A stretch of 64,000 bases of DNA, from positions 1 through 64,000 of the forward strand of contig JBOEGE010000002.1 of NCBI GenBank assembly GCA_050633265.1. Direction: 5' to 3'. The notes beneath the pieces were generated by a model that had not been told where the DNA came from, searched no databases, and was given only the letters and a program-made list of their open reading frames with translations. Each line of letters begins with the position of its first letter. Within the stretch, counting starts at the first letter, position 1. Source of the stretch: JBLHZY01 sp050633265. Its GTDB lineage: Bacteria; Pseudomonadota; Alphaproteobacteria; Rhodobacterales; Rhodobacteraceae. Shown one piece after another: positions 8,198-16,233 of the stretch. The position numbers were made by a program, and so were the translations under genes.

Positions 8198-8839
8198 ATG
8201 TGGTGCAGATCTATCAAAAATTGGACTGCCGGGGCTGCATTGGCTCTATTTTCAGCCGTGGCCCCTCAGGCGGCGAAAGCCTATCAGGTCGACTGCGCCA
8301 TTCTGCTTTGCCTAGCTGGTGGGTGGCCCGCGTCAGCAGAATGTGCCCATGCCCGTGCTGTGTTCATCCGTAGGATCACGCCTTGGCCGATTGAGCCGCC
8401 GTTGCAAATCTGGCGCTGCCCTATGGGCGTTTCTGAGCGCGCGCCTTTGCAAAGCACGGCCCCGAAGATCTGGGAGGCCAGCAACCAAAATGGTCAGACA
8501 CTCGCCCAAGTTATTCAGGCTCAGGTGGCTGAAGGCAGTGCCGATATCGACATCAGCGGTCTGGAGTTTGATTTTGTCCGCTCGATCCGCGTCTGGGATG
8601 TGCGGTACTACAGCCATCGCGAACGTGGTCGCGACGATGATTGTTCCAAGAGTTACAACATGCGCCTCGGGACTTATGGCACGCAGGGCGAATTCGGCTG
8701 GCAGCGCACGACACCAGCCGCCGCCCCACAATGGGTTCTGCCGACGCGGCGCTGTTCGTCGTCAAATTGGCGGCGCGGGGTCGGTGTCGAATGGAGAGAT
8801 CACGAGGGCAACCACGGATATGAGTGGGTGGCCTACTAA
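8198..8839 (+). CDS. Secreted TrbM-like protein
   Basis: The 213-residue product has a clear N-terminal signal peptide (basic start, hydrophobic AALALFSAVAP, cleavage near AAKA). The mature part opens with a cysteine-spaced segment, VDCAILLCLAGGWP...ECAHARA, ending in WRCP, which resembles the TrbM/KikA domain of conjugative plasmids. The second half is rich in aromatic and charged residues and unrecognised. TrbM proteins act in the periplasm during conjugal transfer or related processes; no other transfer gene is visible here, so this could be a cargo paralogue. It ends 2 bp before the convergent ribbon-helix-helix gene. No good ribosome site precedes the ATG. Confidence 0.6.
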   Translation: MWCRSIKNWTAGAALALFSAVAPQAAKAYQVDCAILLCLAGGWPASAECAHARAVFIRRITPWPIEPPLQIWRCPMGVSERAPLQSTAPKIWEASNQNGQTLAQVIQAQVAEGSADIDISGLEFDFVRSIRVWDVRYYSHRERGRDDDCSKSYNMRLGTYGTQGEFGWQRTTPAAAPQWVLPTRRCSSSNWRRGVGVEWRDHEGNHGYEWVAY

Positions 8840-8841
8840 AG

Positions 8842-9156
8842 CTATTTGCCGATGTCCTTCATGCGTTCCGCGATATCTCCCGCAATGCGCTCATACAGGG
8901 CGGCTTGTTTATCCCTTGGCGTCCCAGGCTTTGGGTTTCTTCGACGGATGCGTTTGGCGAGCCAGAAGAGCAACCTCGCGGCGGGGTCATCCAATTTTTC
9001 CGGCACAGGAGCTGGATAGTTTTCTTCGAGGAGGGCAACGACCTCAGCATTCATGCTGCGATGGTTGGCCTCGGCCGCGAGGCGTATTCGATCGCGTAGG
9101 CCATCTGGAAGCCGCACGATGAACTTATCCTGATTTTGAGAGCTTTGTTCTGACAT
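8842..9156 (-). CDS. Arc-type ribbon-helix-helix DNA-binding protein
   Basis: The 104-residue reading starting MSEQSSQNQ is preferred over the longer frame because its N-terminus leads directly into the beta strand KFIVRLPDGLRDRIRLAA and the helix RSMNAEVVALLEE, the Arc/MetJ-like fold used for DNA binding as dimers. The C-terminal half (about residues 55-104) is basic and helical and may mediate oligomerisation. It diverges from a second Arc-like gene across an 84-bp gap with two palindromes, an arrangement typical of an excision/integration control switch. Confidence 0.75.
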   Translation of the reverse strand: MSEQSSQNQDKFIVRLPDGLRDRIRLAAEANHRSMNAEVVALLEENYPAPVPEKLDDPAARLLFWLAKRIRRRNPKPGTPRDKQAALYERIAGDIAERMKDIGK

Positions 9157-9158
9157 GG

Positions 9159-9209
9159 TGGCACTGTGCCATAAAAAGCAATTGACGCAATAGTGGCTAA
9201 GTGCCACTA
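9159..9209. promoter_or_regulatory. Two palindromic operators between divergent Arc-like genes
   Basis: TGGCACTGTGCCA (9159-9171) is a perfect 13-bp palindrome, and TAGTGGCTAAGTGCCACTA (9191-9209) is a 19-bp palindrome with a 5-bp spacer. Both contain GTGCCA half-sites. They lie between the two divergent ribbon-helix-helix genes, the first one abutting the start codon of the leftward gene, so one or both proteins probably bind here. Confidence 0.55.
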
Positions 9210-9240
9210 ACGGGGTGTGGTTTCAACCTGGAGGCGTTTC

Positions 9241-9435
9241 ATGAACAGTCGTAAACCAATGCAGCTTCGGCTTCCGCAAGAGCTCAAAGAGTGGATCAAG
9301 GCGGAGTCAGATCGCAATGGAAACTCCCAAAATTCAGAAGTGATCCGCGCCATTCGCGCGGCGAAAGACAGGCGGACCACACTCGGATCAGTTGGAAATA
9401 TCAAGATGGATCAGGGTGATAGTGCGCGTTGTTAA
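9241..9435 (+). CDS. Second Arc-type ribbon-helix-helix protein
   Basis: The start ATG at 9241 is chosen because GGAGG lies 8 bp upstream and because the protein then opens with MNSRKPMQLRLPQELKEWI, a ribbon-helix-helix strand, followed by a helix around NSEVIRAIRAAK. The protein has 64 residues and consists of little else. It is the first of three closely spaced rightward genes ending in the integrase, so it may regulate integration or excision. It is distinct in sequence from the divergent Arc-like protein. Confidence 0.75.
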   Translation: MNSRKPMQLRLPQELKEWIKAESDRNGNSQNSEVIRAIRAAKDRRTTLGSVGNIKMDQGDSARC

Positions 9436-9458
9436 CGATTAAGAGGGGTGTCGATCAG

Positions 9459-9650
9459 ATGACCAAAGCAAGTGTACAGACAAAGGCGAGACAGGCTGCC
9501 TCGGCCTTCATCCGCGAGGCGCGGGAGGCAGGTTGGCAGCGGGCAAAATTTGAGATCAAGCCTGATGGCAGTGTCATCGTCGATGCCAACATGATCGCGC
9601 CAGAGGCCGCAGACGACTTTCTCAACAGCGACTTGAGAATGGGCGAATGA
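9459..9650 (+). CDS. Small conserved-type protein upstream of integrase
   Basis: A 63-residue protein starting MTKASVQTKAR; the longer frame adds a less likely leader. It has an amphipathic helix (ARQAASAFIREAREAGW) followed by a strand pair (AKFEIKPDGSVIVDA) and an acidic tail. Its stop overlaps the integrase start in ATGA fashion, so the two are translationally coupled. I do not know a function; the position suggests an accessory or excisionase-like role, which is inference only. Confidence 0.65.
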   Translation: MTKASVQTKARQAASAFIREAREAGWQRAKFEIKPDGSVIVDANMIAPEAADDFLNSDLRMGE

Positions 9651-10678
9651 CCCGCAAGAGCCTGCCAAAATACGTCTATAGTGACAGGGGTTACCTACGG
9701 TTCATCCGGCGTTCACACGGGATCTCGGTCATGATGCACGAAGAAGCGGGCACCCCGGAATTTTGGGATCACTACAATCGCCTGCTGAAGGGAAAACCGG
9801 CGCCAGCGCCGGTGAAGCGCAATTTTGAGGCGTTGATTCTCAGTTACTACGAGAGCGACGCCTACAAGAAGCTGAAGCCCCGGACGAGATCCGACTATCG
9901 GCGATACATCAGCCACATCCGTGAGATCTGGGCCGACAAAGACCCGGCTAGGATCGAAACCCACCACATTTATGAACTGCACCGGGCAAATGCGGATCAT
10001 TGGCGGCAAGCCAACTATCTCGTTCAGGTCATGGTCGTCTTGATGAATCACGCCCGGTTGATCGGCTTCATCAAGAAAGAGCACGGCAATCCGGCGAAGG
10101 GTATTCCGCTTTTCAAGCAGCAGAGCGACGGCTGGGAGCCGTGGCCAGATGATGTTCGCGCCGAGTTCGAAGCGCTGGCTTCAAAGAGGGCGCGGCTGGT
10201 TTACGAGCTTTGCGTTGGCACAGGCCAGCGCATTGGCGATGTCGTGAAGATGAAGTGGGAGCACTTCTCCGATGAAGGATTCGATTTCACGCAGGGAAAA
10301 ACTGATAAGCCTCTTTGGATCCCGCTCACCGACCGCCTGAAAACCCACCTCGAAGGCATTGAGCGAACCGACGGCACCGTTGTGACCGACGCCAAGGGTC
10401 GACCAGTGAGCTACCGGATCGTTGCGGAGGAAATGCGCGCGATCAAAAAGAAGATGAAGCACGAGAAAGCGAGCTACTACAAAACGCACGGGCTCAGGAA
10501 AAATGCGACGATCGAGCTGTATCTGGCCGGATGTGATGACGAGATGGTCAAAGCCGTCACCGGTCACTCAGGCGTTGAGATGCTGAAAAAGTACGGTGGG
10601 CCGATCCGGCAAAGAGAGCTCGCGAAGCGCGCTCAAGAGGCAAGAAATCAAATGGAACGAAGCAAGACCGAAACGTGA
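9647..10678 (+). CDS. int: Tyrosine recombinase / integrase
   Basis: The 343-residue protein has an N-terminal SAM-like arm/core-binding domain (about residues 60-150) and a C-terminal catalytic domain with the tyrosine recombinase signature: R195 in GTGQRIGD, H281-x-x-R284 in HGLR, H307 in TGHSG and the nucleophile Y316 in LKKYGG. It catalyses site-specific integration and excision of the island. The gene points at, and ends 68 bp before, the 3' end of the tRNA-Cys gene, the standard layout for an element integrated into a tRNA. Length and motifs are intact, so it should be active. Confidence 0.92.
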   Translation: MTRKSLPKYVYSDRGYLRFIRRSHGISVMMHEEAGTPEFWDHYNRLLKGKPAPAPVKRNFEALILSYYESDAYKKLKPRTRSDYRRYISHIREIWADKDPARIETHHIYELHRANADHWRQANYLVQVMVVLMNHARLIGFIKKEHGNPAKGIPLFKQQSDGWEPWPDDVRAEFEALASKRARLVYELCVGTGQRIGDVVKMKWEHFSDEGFDFTQGKTDKPLWIPLTDRLKTHLEGIERTDGTVVTDAKGRPVSYRIVAEEMRAIKKKMKHEKASYYKTHGLRKNATIELYLAGCDDEMVKAVTGHSGVEMLKKYGGPIRQRELAKRAQEARNQMERSKTET

Positions 10679-10746
10679 AAGTTTCAACGGTTGTTTCAAA
10701 AATGGCAGTGAAGGAGAGGAAGGATGACGCAAGTCATTGATTTTAT

Positions 10747-10820
10747 TGGAGGCGAGTACCGGAATCGAACCGGTGTACACGGATTTGCAATCCGCTGCGT
10801 AACCACTCCGCCAACTCGCC
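10747..10820 (-). tRNA. tRNA-Cys (GCA), likely island attachment site
   Basis: On the minus strand the sequence folds into a full cloverleaf: acceptor GGCGAGU pairing with the 3' strand, D-arm GGCGGAGUGG, anticodon loop centred on GCA in GGATTGCAAATCC, T-arm with GGTTCGATTCC, and an encoded CCA end at 10747-10749. The 3' end faces the integrase, so the attR core is probably in the T-arm/acceptor part of this gene. A second copy of the 3' end is expected at the left border of the island, outside this window. The remaining bases 10821-10984 show no gene. Confidence 0.95.
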
Positions 10821-10984
10821 TCTGTGGTTTAAACCAAAAACCGAACAGGCCCGCGCTTTGGGCCGTTGATGGGGTCTCAGTTTATCAATCCGGGCCACAA
10901 CCCGTGGGTCTGTAACCGTTTTGTTCTGTTACGGTTTGTAACCGGCCTTGTCCAGACGCCAAGCGCGGATTTGGGAAAACTTTT

Positions 10985-11383
10985 TCAGCCGATTGCGCGG
11001 GTGATCATCACGCCGGCCCAAGCGGAAAAGCCGGTAAGGAGGCCGCCCCAAATAGTATCGACAGCGACCTGTTCAAACGACCAATCCTTCAGCGTGGCGT
11101 AATTGGTGAACTCATAAGTGCCATAGGCCATCAGCCCAAGCGCGATGCCGCCGGTGAGCGCGGCCATTGGATCATGCGCGCGCCAAGCAGGCAGCGACAC
11201 AAACCACAAAACGCCAAGGACATAGCCAAGATAGAACAGGGCCGCCGGAATGGCGCGAAACGGATCGGCAAAGAGATGGGCAATGTGGCGCTCAAAGACA
11301 GGCTTGATCACAAGGCGCAGACCAATCGCATCGGCGACGAAAAAGATCAGCGTGGTTGAGGCGTAAAGGATCAGTATTTTCAT
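10985..11383 (-). CDS. DUF2177 membrane protein
   Basis: A 132-residue protein with four likely transmembrane helices (residues about 3-22, 42-63, 72-95, 110-130). The pattern, including LFYLGYVLGVLWF, GLMAYGTYEFTNYATLKDW and TIWGGLLT, matches the DUF2177 family. The biochemical role is unknown. It is the last of six leftward genes, 4 bp after the TspO-like gene, in what looks like a sigma-E operon, so a role in envelope or lipid photo-oxidative stress is plausible but inferred. Confidence 0.85.
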   Translation of the reverse strand: MKILILYASTTLIFFVADAIGLRLVIKPVFERHIAHLFADPFRAIPAALFYLGYVLGVLWFVSLPAWRAHDPMAALTGGIALGLMAYGTYEFTNYATLKDWSFEQVAVDTIWGGLLTGFSAWAGVMITRAIG

Positions 11384-11387
11384 GGGG

Positions 11388-12125
11388 TTAGCCTCTCATA
11401 AATGGATGAACTGCGCGCAAGGTTAGGGCCGTGATGCCAAGGGCGGCCAGGGCAATAACGGGCCAATTCTGGCCAGGCCAATTCGCCAGGATCACCCCGC
11501 CAAGCGCCCAAATCACAGCCGCCGGATAGGCCCATTCACGCGGGCGCTTGGATTGAACCAGCAGCGCAACACTCAAAACGGCGAGAAGGCAAAGCAGCGC
11601 TGCGAGCTGCGCCGATAAGATCGCATAGCCCCCCAAAACCACTCCAACCCCAACCCCCGACGCCGCCGTCAGCCAGCCAGCATAAAGCGCAACCGGGCGT
11701 GCCTGAAGCCAGTGCTGATTGGTGCCAGCAAGCAACATCGCGCGGATGGCGGCAGCGGCCATCACGAGGATCATCAAGGTTGCCAAAACCGGCGCGGCAT
11801 TTGCCGCCGCGATCCAAAACGTGCCGATGATCAGGCTGATCGCAAGCGGCGCGCGCATGGCCCGCCAATCCGGATCATCCGCCGCCCGCAAAACGCCGCA
11901 AACAGCGCCCAGAATGAGCCAGAGGTAAATCACCCCCCAGATTGAAAAGGCATAGCCTGCGGGCTGAACCGGCGGATCGATTTGAGGGATGGGAAACTGG
12001 CCCGCGGAGAAGCCATTAAACCCAATCGTCGCCAGAGGAGAAAGCACAAAACTTAAGGTGAAAACCAGCACAGCAATTGCCAGGAGGCGCGGATTTTTAT
12101 GCGCAAAATCTGAGGGTTGTGTCAT
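11388..12125 (-). CDS. TspO/MBR-like tryptophan-rich membrane protein
   Basis: The 245-residue protein has about seven hydrophobic helices. The early segment PIPQIDPPVQPAGYAFSIWG resembles the conserved PAGWAF-type loop of TspO/MBR proteins, but the chain is longer than the usual 150-160 residues of TspO, so it belongs to the extended tryptophan-rich branch. TspO relatives bind tetrapyrroles in the membrane and in Rhodobacter respond to oxygen and light. Start ATG 12125 overlaps the stop of the SDR gene in ATGA fashion. Its place in the rpoE-linked operon suggests a role in singlet-oxygen defence. Confidence 0.7.
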   Translation of the reverse strand: MTQPSDFAHKNPRLLAIAVLVFTLSFVLSPLATIGFNGFSAGQFPIPQIDPPVQPAGYAFSIWGVIYLWLILGAVCGVLRAADDPDWRAMRAPLAISLIIGTFWIAAANAAPVLATLMILVMAAAAIRAMLLAGTNQHWLQARPVALYAGWLTAASGVGVGVVLGGYAILSAQLAALLCLLAVLSVALLVQSKRPREWAYPAAVIWALGGVILANWPGQNWPVIALAALGITALTLRAVHPFMRG

Positions 12126-12883
12126 CGCGTTAGTCTCCGGGTAAGAGGAAGGGAAAGCCAGTAAGGCAAAGCGCGCAGGGCTTTCAGGCTCAGGGTCAAA
12201 CGGCGCGGAAAATGGATCTCAAAGCGGCGGCTGTTGAGCCCTTTGATGATCGCATCTGCGGCTCTTTGTGGGGGCACCAGAGCGGGCATTTTGAAATCAT
12301 TTTGCTGCGTGAGGCGGGTATCGACAAAACCGGGGCTGATCAAGCGCACATCATAGCGCGGCGCCCATTCCGCACGCAGCGATTCCGCCAGATTGATCAC
12401 GCCCGCTTTGGTGGCCGAGTAGATCTGCCCCTGTGGCAGGCCGATATAGCCCGCGACCGAGCCGCATAAGGCCAGTTGCCCGCCCGCGCGCAGCAGGCTG
12501 GGGGCGATCTGTGCGATGTGAAAGCTGCCGGTGAGATTGGCTGTGATGATCTGCGCGGCTTTGATGGGATCAAGATCTGTGACCTTGCCCGGATCATAGA
12601 GCGCCGCGAGGTTGATCACCCGGTCAATCGGGCCGATCTGCGCGATTTTTGCGGCGGCGCTGTCTAGGCTTTCGCGCTTGGTTACATCGAGCGACAAGGC
12701 GATATGCTCTGGGCCAAGGGCGGCGGCCAACGTCTCAAGCGGGGCGCTGGAGCGCGCCGAGAGGATAAGCCGCGCGCCCTGCGCCGCCCATGTTTGCGCC
12801 AAAGCTGCGCCGATGCCTTGGCTCGCGCCGATGATCCAGATGGTTTCCGCAACCCGCGCAGGGTTTGAGAGAGGCCTAGGCAT
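12122..12883 (-). CDS. Short-chain dehydrogenase/reductase
   Basis: A 253-residue SDR. The start MPRPLSN at 12883 is preferred over an upstream in-frame start because it overlaps the stop of the CFA gene by only 8 bp and leads straight into the Rossmann motif IIGASQGIG. The catalytic YSATK (Tyr-x-x-x-Lys) and the preceding SVAGYIG strand are present, as is a N-L-A-A motif. It should oxidise or reduce a hydroxyl/keto group with NAD(P)H. A basic C-terminus (about residues 225-253) with hydrophobic patches suggests membrane association. Genomic setting points to a lipid substrate. Confidence 0.85.
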   Translation of the reverse strand: MPRPLSNPARVAETIWIIGASQGIGAALAQTWAAQGARLILSARSSAPLETLAAALGPEHIALSLDVTKRESLDSAAAKIAQIGPIDRVINLAALYDPGKVTDLDPIKAAQIITANLTGSFHIAQIAPSLLRAGGQLALCGSVAGYIGLPQGQIYSATKAGVINLAESLRAEWAPRYDVRLISPGFVDTRLTQQNDFKMPALVPPQRAADAIIKGLNSRRFEIHFPRRLTLSLKALRALPYWLSLPLTRRLTR

Positions 12884-14033
12884 GCGCCAGCTCCACCTGA
12901 ACAACATCCGTTTGCCCAACCGAAAAAGACGCCGCACAGATGCCCAGATAAAAGCGCCAATTGCGCAAGAAGCCTTCGTCAAACCCCAGCTTGCGGACAC
13001 GGTCCGATTTCTGCGCCAAACGGGTGCTCCAGATCGCGCAGGTTCGGGCATAATCCGCGCCAAAAGCATAGGTATCGGTGATTTTTAGGCCCGCGTTCTT
13101 GGCCTGATCGGCGATATGAGCGTTTGAGAGCAGCATCCCGCCGGGGAAGGTATAATGGCGAATATAATCAGAGCTGCTTTTGTAAATATCAAAGTAACTG
13201 TCCGGCACGGTGATCGCTTGAAGGACTGCGCGCCCATTGTCTGCCAGCCGCGCTTTGAGCGTTTCAAAATAGGTCGGCCAATACTCTTGACCAACCGCTT
13301 CGATCATCTCAATCGAGACGATGCTATCGAATTTGCCGGAGGTTTTGCGATAGTCCTGAAGGCGGATGTCGGCGCGCCCATCAAGGCGGGCATCCGCATA
13401 GCCCTTTTGGCTTGGTGAGATGGTCAGCCCGGTCACATGGCGCCCCGTATCGGCCGCGCGCTCGGCAAATCCGCCCCAGCCGCAGCCAATCTCAAGCAGC
13501 TTTTCGGCGCTGCCGATCCGCTCCAACACCCGATCATATTTGCGATTTTGGCCGCGCAAAAGATCATCGTCGCCGGGCGCGAACAGGGCCGAAGAATAGG
13601 TCATCCCTTCATCAAGCCAGAGCTGATAAAACTCATTTCCCACATCATAATGGGCGCGAATATTGCGCGCAGCTCCGGTCTGAGAATTGGCCCGCATCAG
13701 CCGATTGACGACGCGAAATTTCAGGCTGTTCCAGAATCCCGCATAGACATAGCCGCGAAATTGATCGAGATTTTTGAGCGCAACGATCGTCATATCCTCA
13801 ATCGAAGAAGTATCCCAAAGCCCCGCCACATAAGTTTCGCCAAGGCCAATATCCCCGCGCGAGGCAATGGCTGTGACCACGGACCAATCGTTGATTTGCA
13901 TATCCGCTTCGGGGCTGCCTTGGCCGAAAGTGTAAATCTCGCCCTCAGGGGTATGAAGGCGCAGGCTGCCGATTTTGATCTGGGCACAAGTGTCCAGAAA
14001 GTCTTGTTTGACGCGTCTTGTAAGAAACAGCAT
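12876..14033 (-). CDS. cfa: Cyclopropane-fatty-acyl-phospholipid synthase family methyltransferase
   Basis: A 385-residue SAM-dependent methyltransferase. The start MLFLTRRVKQ at 14033 shares one base with the preceding stop (TAATG). The SAM-binding motif LLEIGCGWGG and the preceding ARNIRAHYDVGNEFYQLWLD are diagnostic of CFA synthases, which methylenate or methylate double bonds of membrane phospholipid acyl chains. In Rhodobacter sphaeroides a CFA-like protein of the rpoE regulon is known to be needed for the singlet-oxygen response. The orthology here is inferred from gene order, so a furan- or methyl-fatty-acid role is also possible. Confidence 0.88.
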   Translation of the reverse strand: MLFLTRRVKQDFLDTCAQIKIGSLRLHTPEGEIYTFGQGSPEADMQINDWSVVTAIASRGDIGLGETYVAGLWDTSSIEDMTIVALKNLDQFRGYVYAGFWNSLKFRVVNRLMRANSQTGAARNIRAHYDVGNEFYQLWLDEGMTYSSALFAPGDDDLLRGQNRKYDRVLERIGSAEKLLEIGCGWGGFAERAADTGRHVTGLTISPSQKGYADARLDGRADIRLQDYRKTSGKFDSIVSIEMIEAVGQEYWPTYFETLKARLADNGRAVLQAITVPDSYFDIYKSSSDYIRHYTFPGGMLLSNAHIADQAKNAGLKITDTYAFGADYARTCAIWSTRLAQKSDRVRKLGFDEGFLRNWRFYLGICAASFSVGQTDVVQVELAHA

Positions 14034-14788
14034 TAGGTGACCTCGGACTTTGGGGGGGAAGGGCGGCGGCGATATTTTGCCCCTTTGAGTTTGAGCCGCA
14101 GCGCCTGCCAATGGATCAGAAAGCTTGTGCGGATCGCGCCAAACGGGCGGCGCAGGCTGGCTTTGAACAGGGCAGCGTTTGTGAGGGCTGCGCGCTGTCC
14201 TGAAAGGGTCGCGATGACGCCCTCATCGCCGTTGCGGTGGGTGATGCGAAAGGCGAGCTTTTCATCGCTGAAATCAAAGGCGAACTCATAGCTGCCTTTG
14301 ATCTCCTGGAAGGGCGAAACATGCAGGGATTTGGGCGTTGTGATCCGGCTGTCGCGGGTGATCGGGGCAAAGCCGGGCAGGTGGCACAGATAGGAATGGC
14401 GATCGCCAAAGGGGGTCGAAACCTCGGCGATGGCGGCGATCAGCGCGCCGTTTTTCAGCGCCAGCCAGAAGCTGACCGGGTTGAACCCATAGCCCAGAAA
14501 GCTAGGCTGGGTGAGCAGCAGCAGGTGCAGGTTTTGATCCGCAAGCCCATGCGCGCGCAGCACCTCGCGCACCCATATCGCGCCGCGCCCTGCCTTGAGC
14601 GGCCCGCCATGATCGCGATCCCAAACGGAGGCCAGATTGAAGCGGTTGCGCGAAAAAAGCAGTGGCCCGTGCAGGCGCGCCTCTGGATCTATCAGCACAT
14701 AATCCACCCCATAGCGAAAGGTATTTTTGATCCTGCCAAGGCGCGCATGGGTTGTTGTCCCGGCGATATATTGCGGGGTATGGCTCAT
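14033..14788 (-). CDS. DUF1365 family protein
   Basis: A 251-residue protein starting MSHTPQYIAG; ATG 14788 overlaps the upstream stop (ATGA). Typical DUF1365 features are visible: the early H-RLGRIKNTFRYGVDYVLID, LLLTQPSFLGYGFNPVSFW and HVSPFQEIKGSYEF. The family is soluble and nearly always sits between an FAD oxidoreductase and a CFA-like methyltransferase, as here. The biochemical reaction is not established; involvement in modification of unsaturated fatty acids is the accepted guess. Confidence 0.88.
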   Translation of the reverse strand: MSHTPQYIAGTTTHARLGRIKNTFRYGVDYVLIDPEARLHGPLLFSRNRFNLASVWDRDHGGPLKAGRGAIWVREVLRAHGLADQNLHLLLLTQPSFLGYGFNPVSFWLALKNGALIAAIAEVSTPFGDRHSYLCHLPGFAPITRDSRITTPKSLHVSPFQEIKGSYEFAFDFSDEKLAFRITHRNGDEGVIATLSGQRAALTNAALFKASLRRPFGAIRTSFLIHWQALRLKLKGAKYRRRPSPPKSEVT

Positions 14789-16065
14789 GCGAATTGACGA
14801 TCCATCAAACGCGCAATACGGGCGGCGCTGGCGAAACCATCCTCGTGAAACCCGTGGCGCGTATAGGCCCCGGCAAACCATGTATTGTTCTGCCCTTGCA
14901 GCGCGGCCAGTTGCTTTTGCGCGTTCAAAGCGGGCCCATCAAAGATCGGATGGCGAAAGGTTTTTTGATCATAGATCAGATGATCAGGCACCGGATCAGC
15001 CGGGTTAAGTGAGACAAACAGCGGATCGCTCTTGGGGATATTTTGCAGCCGATTCATCCAATAGGTCACGCCGATTGCAGGCTCCGGGCGGCGGGTATCT
15101 ACCTTATAGACCCAGCTCGACCAGACCGCGCGGCGCTGGGGCATTTGGCTTGTGTCGCGGTGCAGGATCATCTCGTTGTCTTGAAACCGAAGCGCGCTAA
15201 GGGCGGTTTGCTCAGGCGCTGTTGGCCGCGCCAAAAGCCGCAGGGCTTGATCCGAATGGCAGGCGAAAATCACTTGATCAAAGGGCGCCATCGGCCCTGC
15301 GGCGCTGGCAATCTCGACCGATCCACCCTTGCGGATAACGCTTTTCACCGGGGTAGCAGTGCGTATGGAAACACCGCGCCCGCGCAGGTGATGCTCAAGC
15401 CGTTTGACATATTCAATGCTGCCGCCCTCCACCGTCCACCATTGATGCTGGCCCGAGGGGCTTAGCAGCGCGTGATTGCGGAAAAACTGAAGCAATGCGC
15501 GCGCCGGAAAGGCCCGGATTTCCGAAGGCGGCGTCGACCAGATCGCACCACAAAGCGGCAGCAGATAAAAATTCTGAAACCATGCGCCAAGCGCCAGCTC
15601 ATCCATCAAAGCGCCGATGGTTGTGCTGTCGTCTTTTGCCAGGCTTTCGGCCTTGGCATTAAAGCGCAGAATATCGCGCACCATCCGCGCAAACCCGGGC
15701 CGCAGCAAATTGCGCCGTTGGGCTGTGAGCGCGGCCAGATCGCGCAAACCATATTCGATTTGGCCATTGTTGATCGAGGCGCCAAAGCTCATGTCGCTCT
15801 TGGCCACAGGGACATCGAGATCCTGAAACATCCGCGTCAGATGCGGATAATTGGCGTAGTTAAAAACGATAAAGCCTGTATCAACCGGCTGATTGCCCTC
15901 TCTCCCTGCCATAACCGTGCGTGCATGGCCGCCCAGCTTGGGCGCCGCTTCAAACAGGGTCACCGCGTGATGCGGGGCCAAAAGATAGGCCGCAGAAAGC
16001 CCGGAAATTCCCCCGCCAATGATGGCGATGCGTTGGGGCTGGATGGGCAGGGCATCAAGTGACAT
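14785..16065 (-). CDS. FAD-dependent amine-oxidase-like oxidoreductase
   Basis: A 426-residue flavoprotein. The start MSLDALPIQ at 16065 places the dinucleotide-binding motif RIAIIGGGISGLSAAYLL right at the N-terminus, with the acidic end of strand 2 in LFEAAPKLGGHART. A second conserved block FDQVIFACHSDQALRLL and a C-terminal FAD motif around NTWFAGAYTRHGFHEDG are present. It belongs to the COG2907 type oxidoreductases that accompany DUF1365 and CFA synthase. It is the promoter-proximal gene of the leftward operon, diverging from rpoE. Confidence 0.87.
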   Translation of the reverse strand: MSLDALPIQPQRIAIIGGGISGLSAAYLLAPHHAVTLFEAAPKLGGHARTVMAGREGNQPVDTGFIVFNYANYPHLTRMFQDLDVPVAKSDMSFGASINNGQIEYGLRDLAALTAQRRNLLRPGFARMVRDILRFNAKAESLAKDDSTTIGALMDELALGAWFQNFYLLPLCGAIWSTPPSEIRAFPARALLQFFRNHALLSPSGQHQWWTVEGGSIEYVKRLEHHLRGRGVSIRTATPVKSVIRKGGSVEIASAAGPMAPFDQVIFACHSDQALRLLARPTAPEQTALSALRFQDNEMILHRDTSQMPQRRAVWSSWVYKVDTRRPEPAIGVTYWMNRLQNIPKSDPLFVSLNPADPVPDHLIYDQKTFRHPIFDGPALNAQKQLAALQGQNNTWFAGAYTRHGFHEDGFASAARIARLMDRQFA

Positions 16066-16093
16066 AGGAACTCCGCTTGGTTGTTTGCCTATG

Positions 16094-16153
16094 ATACGGC
16101 GCGCAGAAATATTTGGATCAAAAATGATCCGAATGCCCCGAGCGCCCGTATTG
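16094..16153. promoter_or_regulatory. Divergent sigma-E (RpoE/ChrR-type) promoters
   Basis: GGATCAAAAATGATCC (16115-16130) gives a TGATCC -35 element on both strands separated by AAAA. On the plus strand TGATCC (16125-16130) is followed by 18 bp and TAT at 16149-16151. On the minus strand TGATCC (complement of 16115-16120) is followed by exactly 18 bp and TAT at 16096-16094. This fits the TGATCC-N18-TA type promoter known for Rhodobacter sigma-E. It should fire rpoE-chrR rightward and the six-gene lipid operon leftward. Confidence 0.75.
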
Positions 16154-16233
16154 GGGGTATGTTGACACTGACCCTTGATATTGACCAAGCTGAGCGGCGC
16201 GCCACAACGGCGCGAATTAAGGACAGCTCACCG

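Noticed and set aside
8198..8839. The TrbM-like gene as evidence of a conjugative element
   Set aside because: No relaxase, coupling protein or mating-pair gene is visible, so conjugation cannot be claimed from this window.
16081..16233. RpoE started at 16081 or 16159
   Set aside because: The former lies upstream of the predicted promoter and the latter at its transcription start; GTG 16234 has a good ribosome site and gives the usual length.
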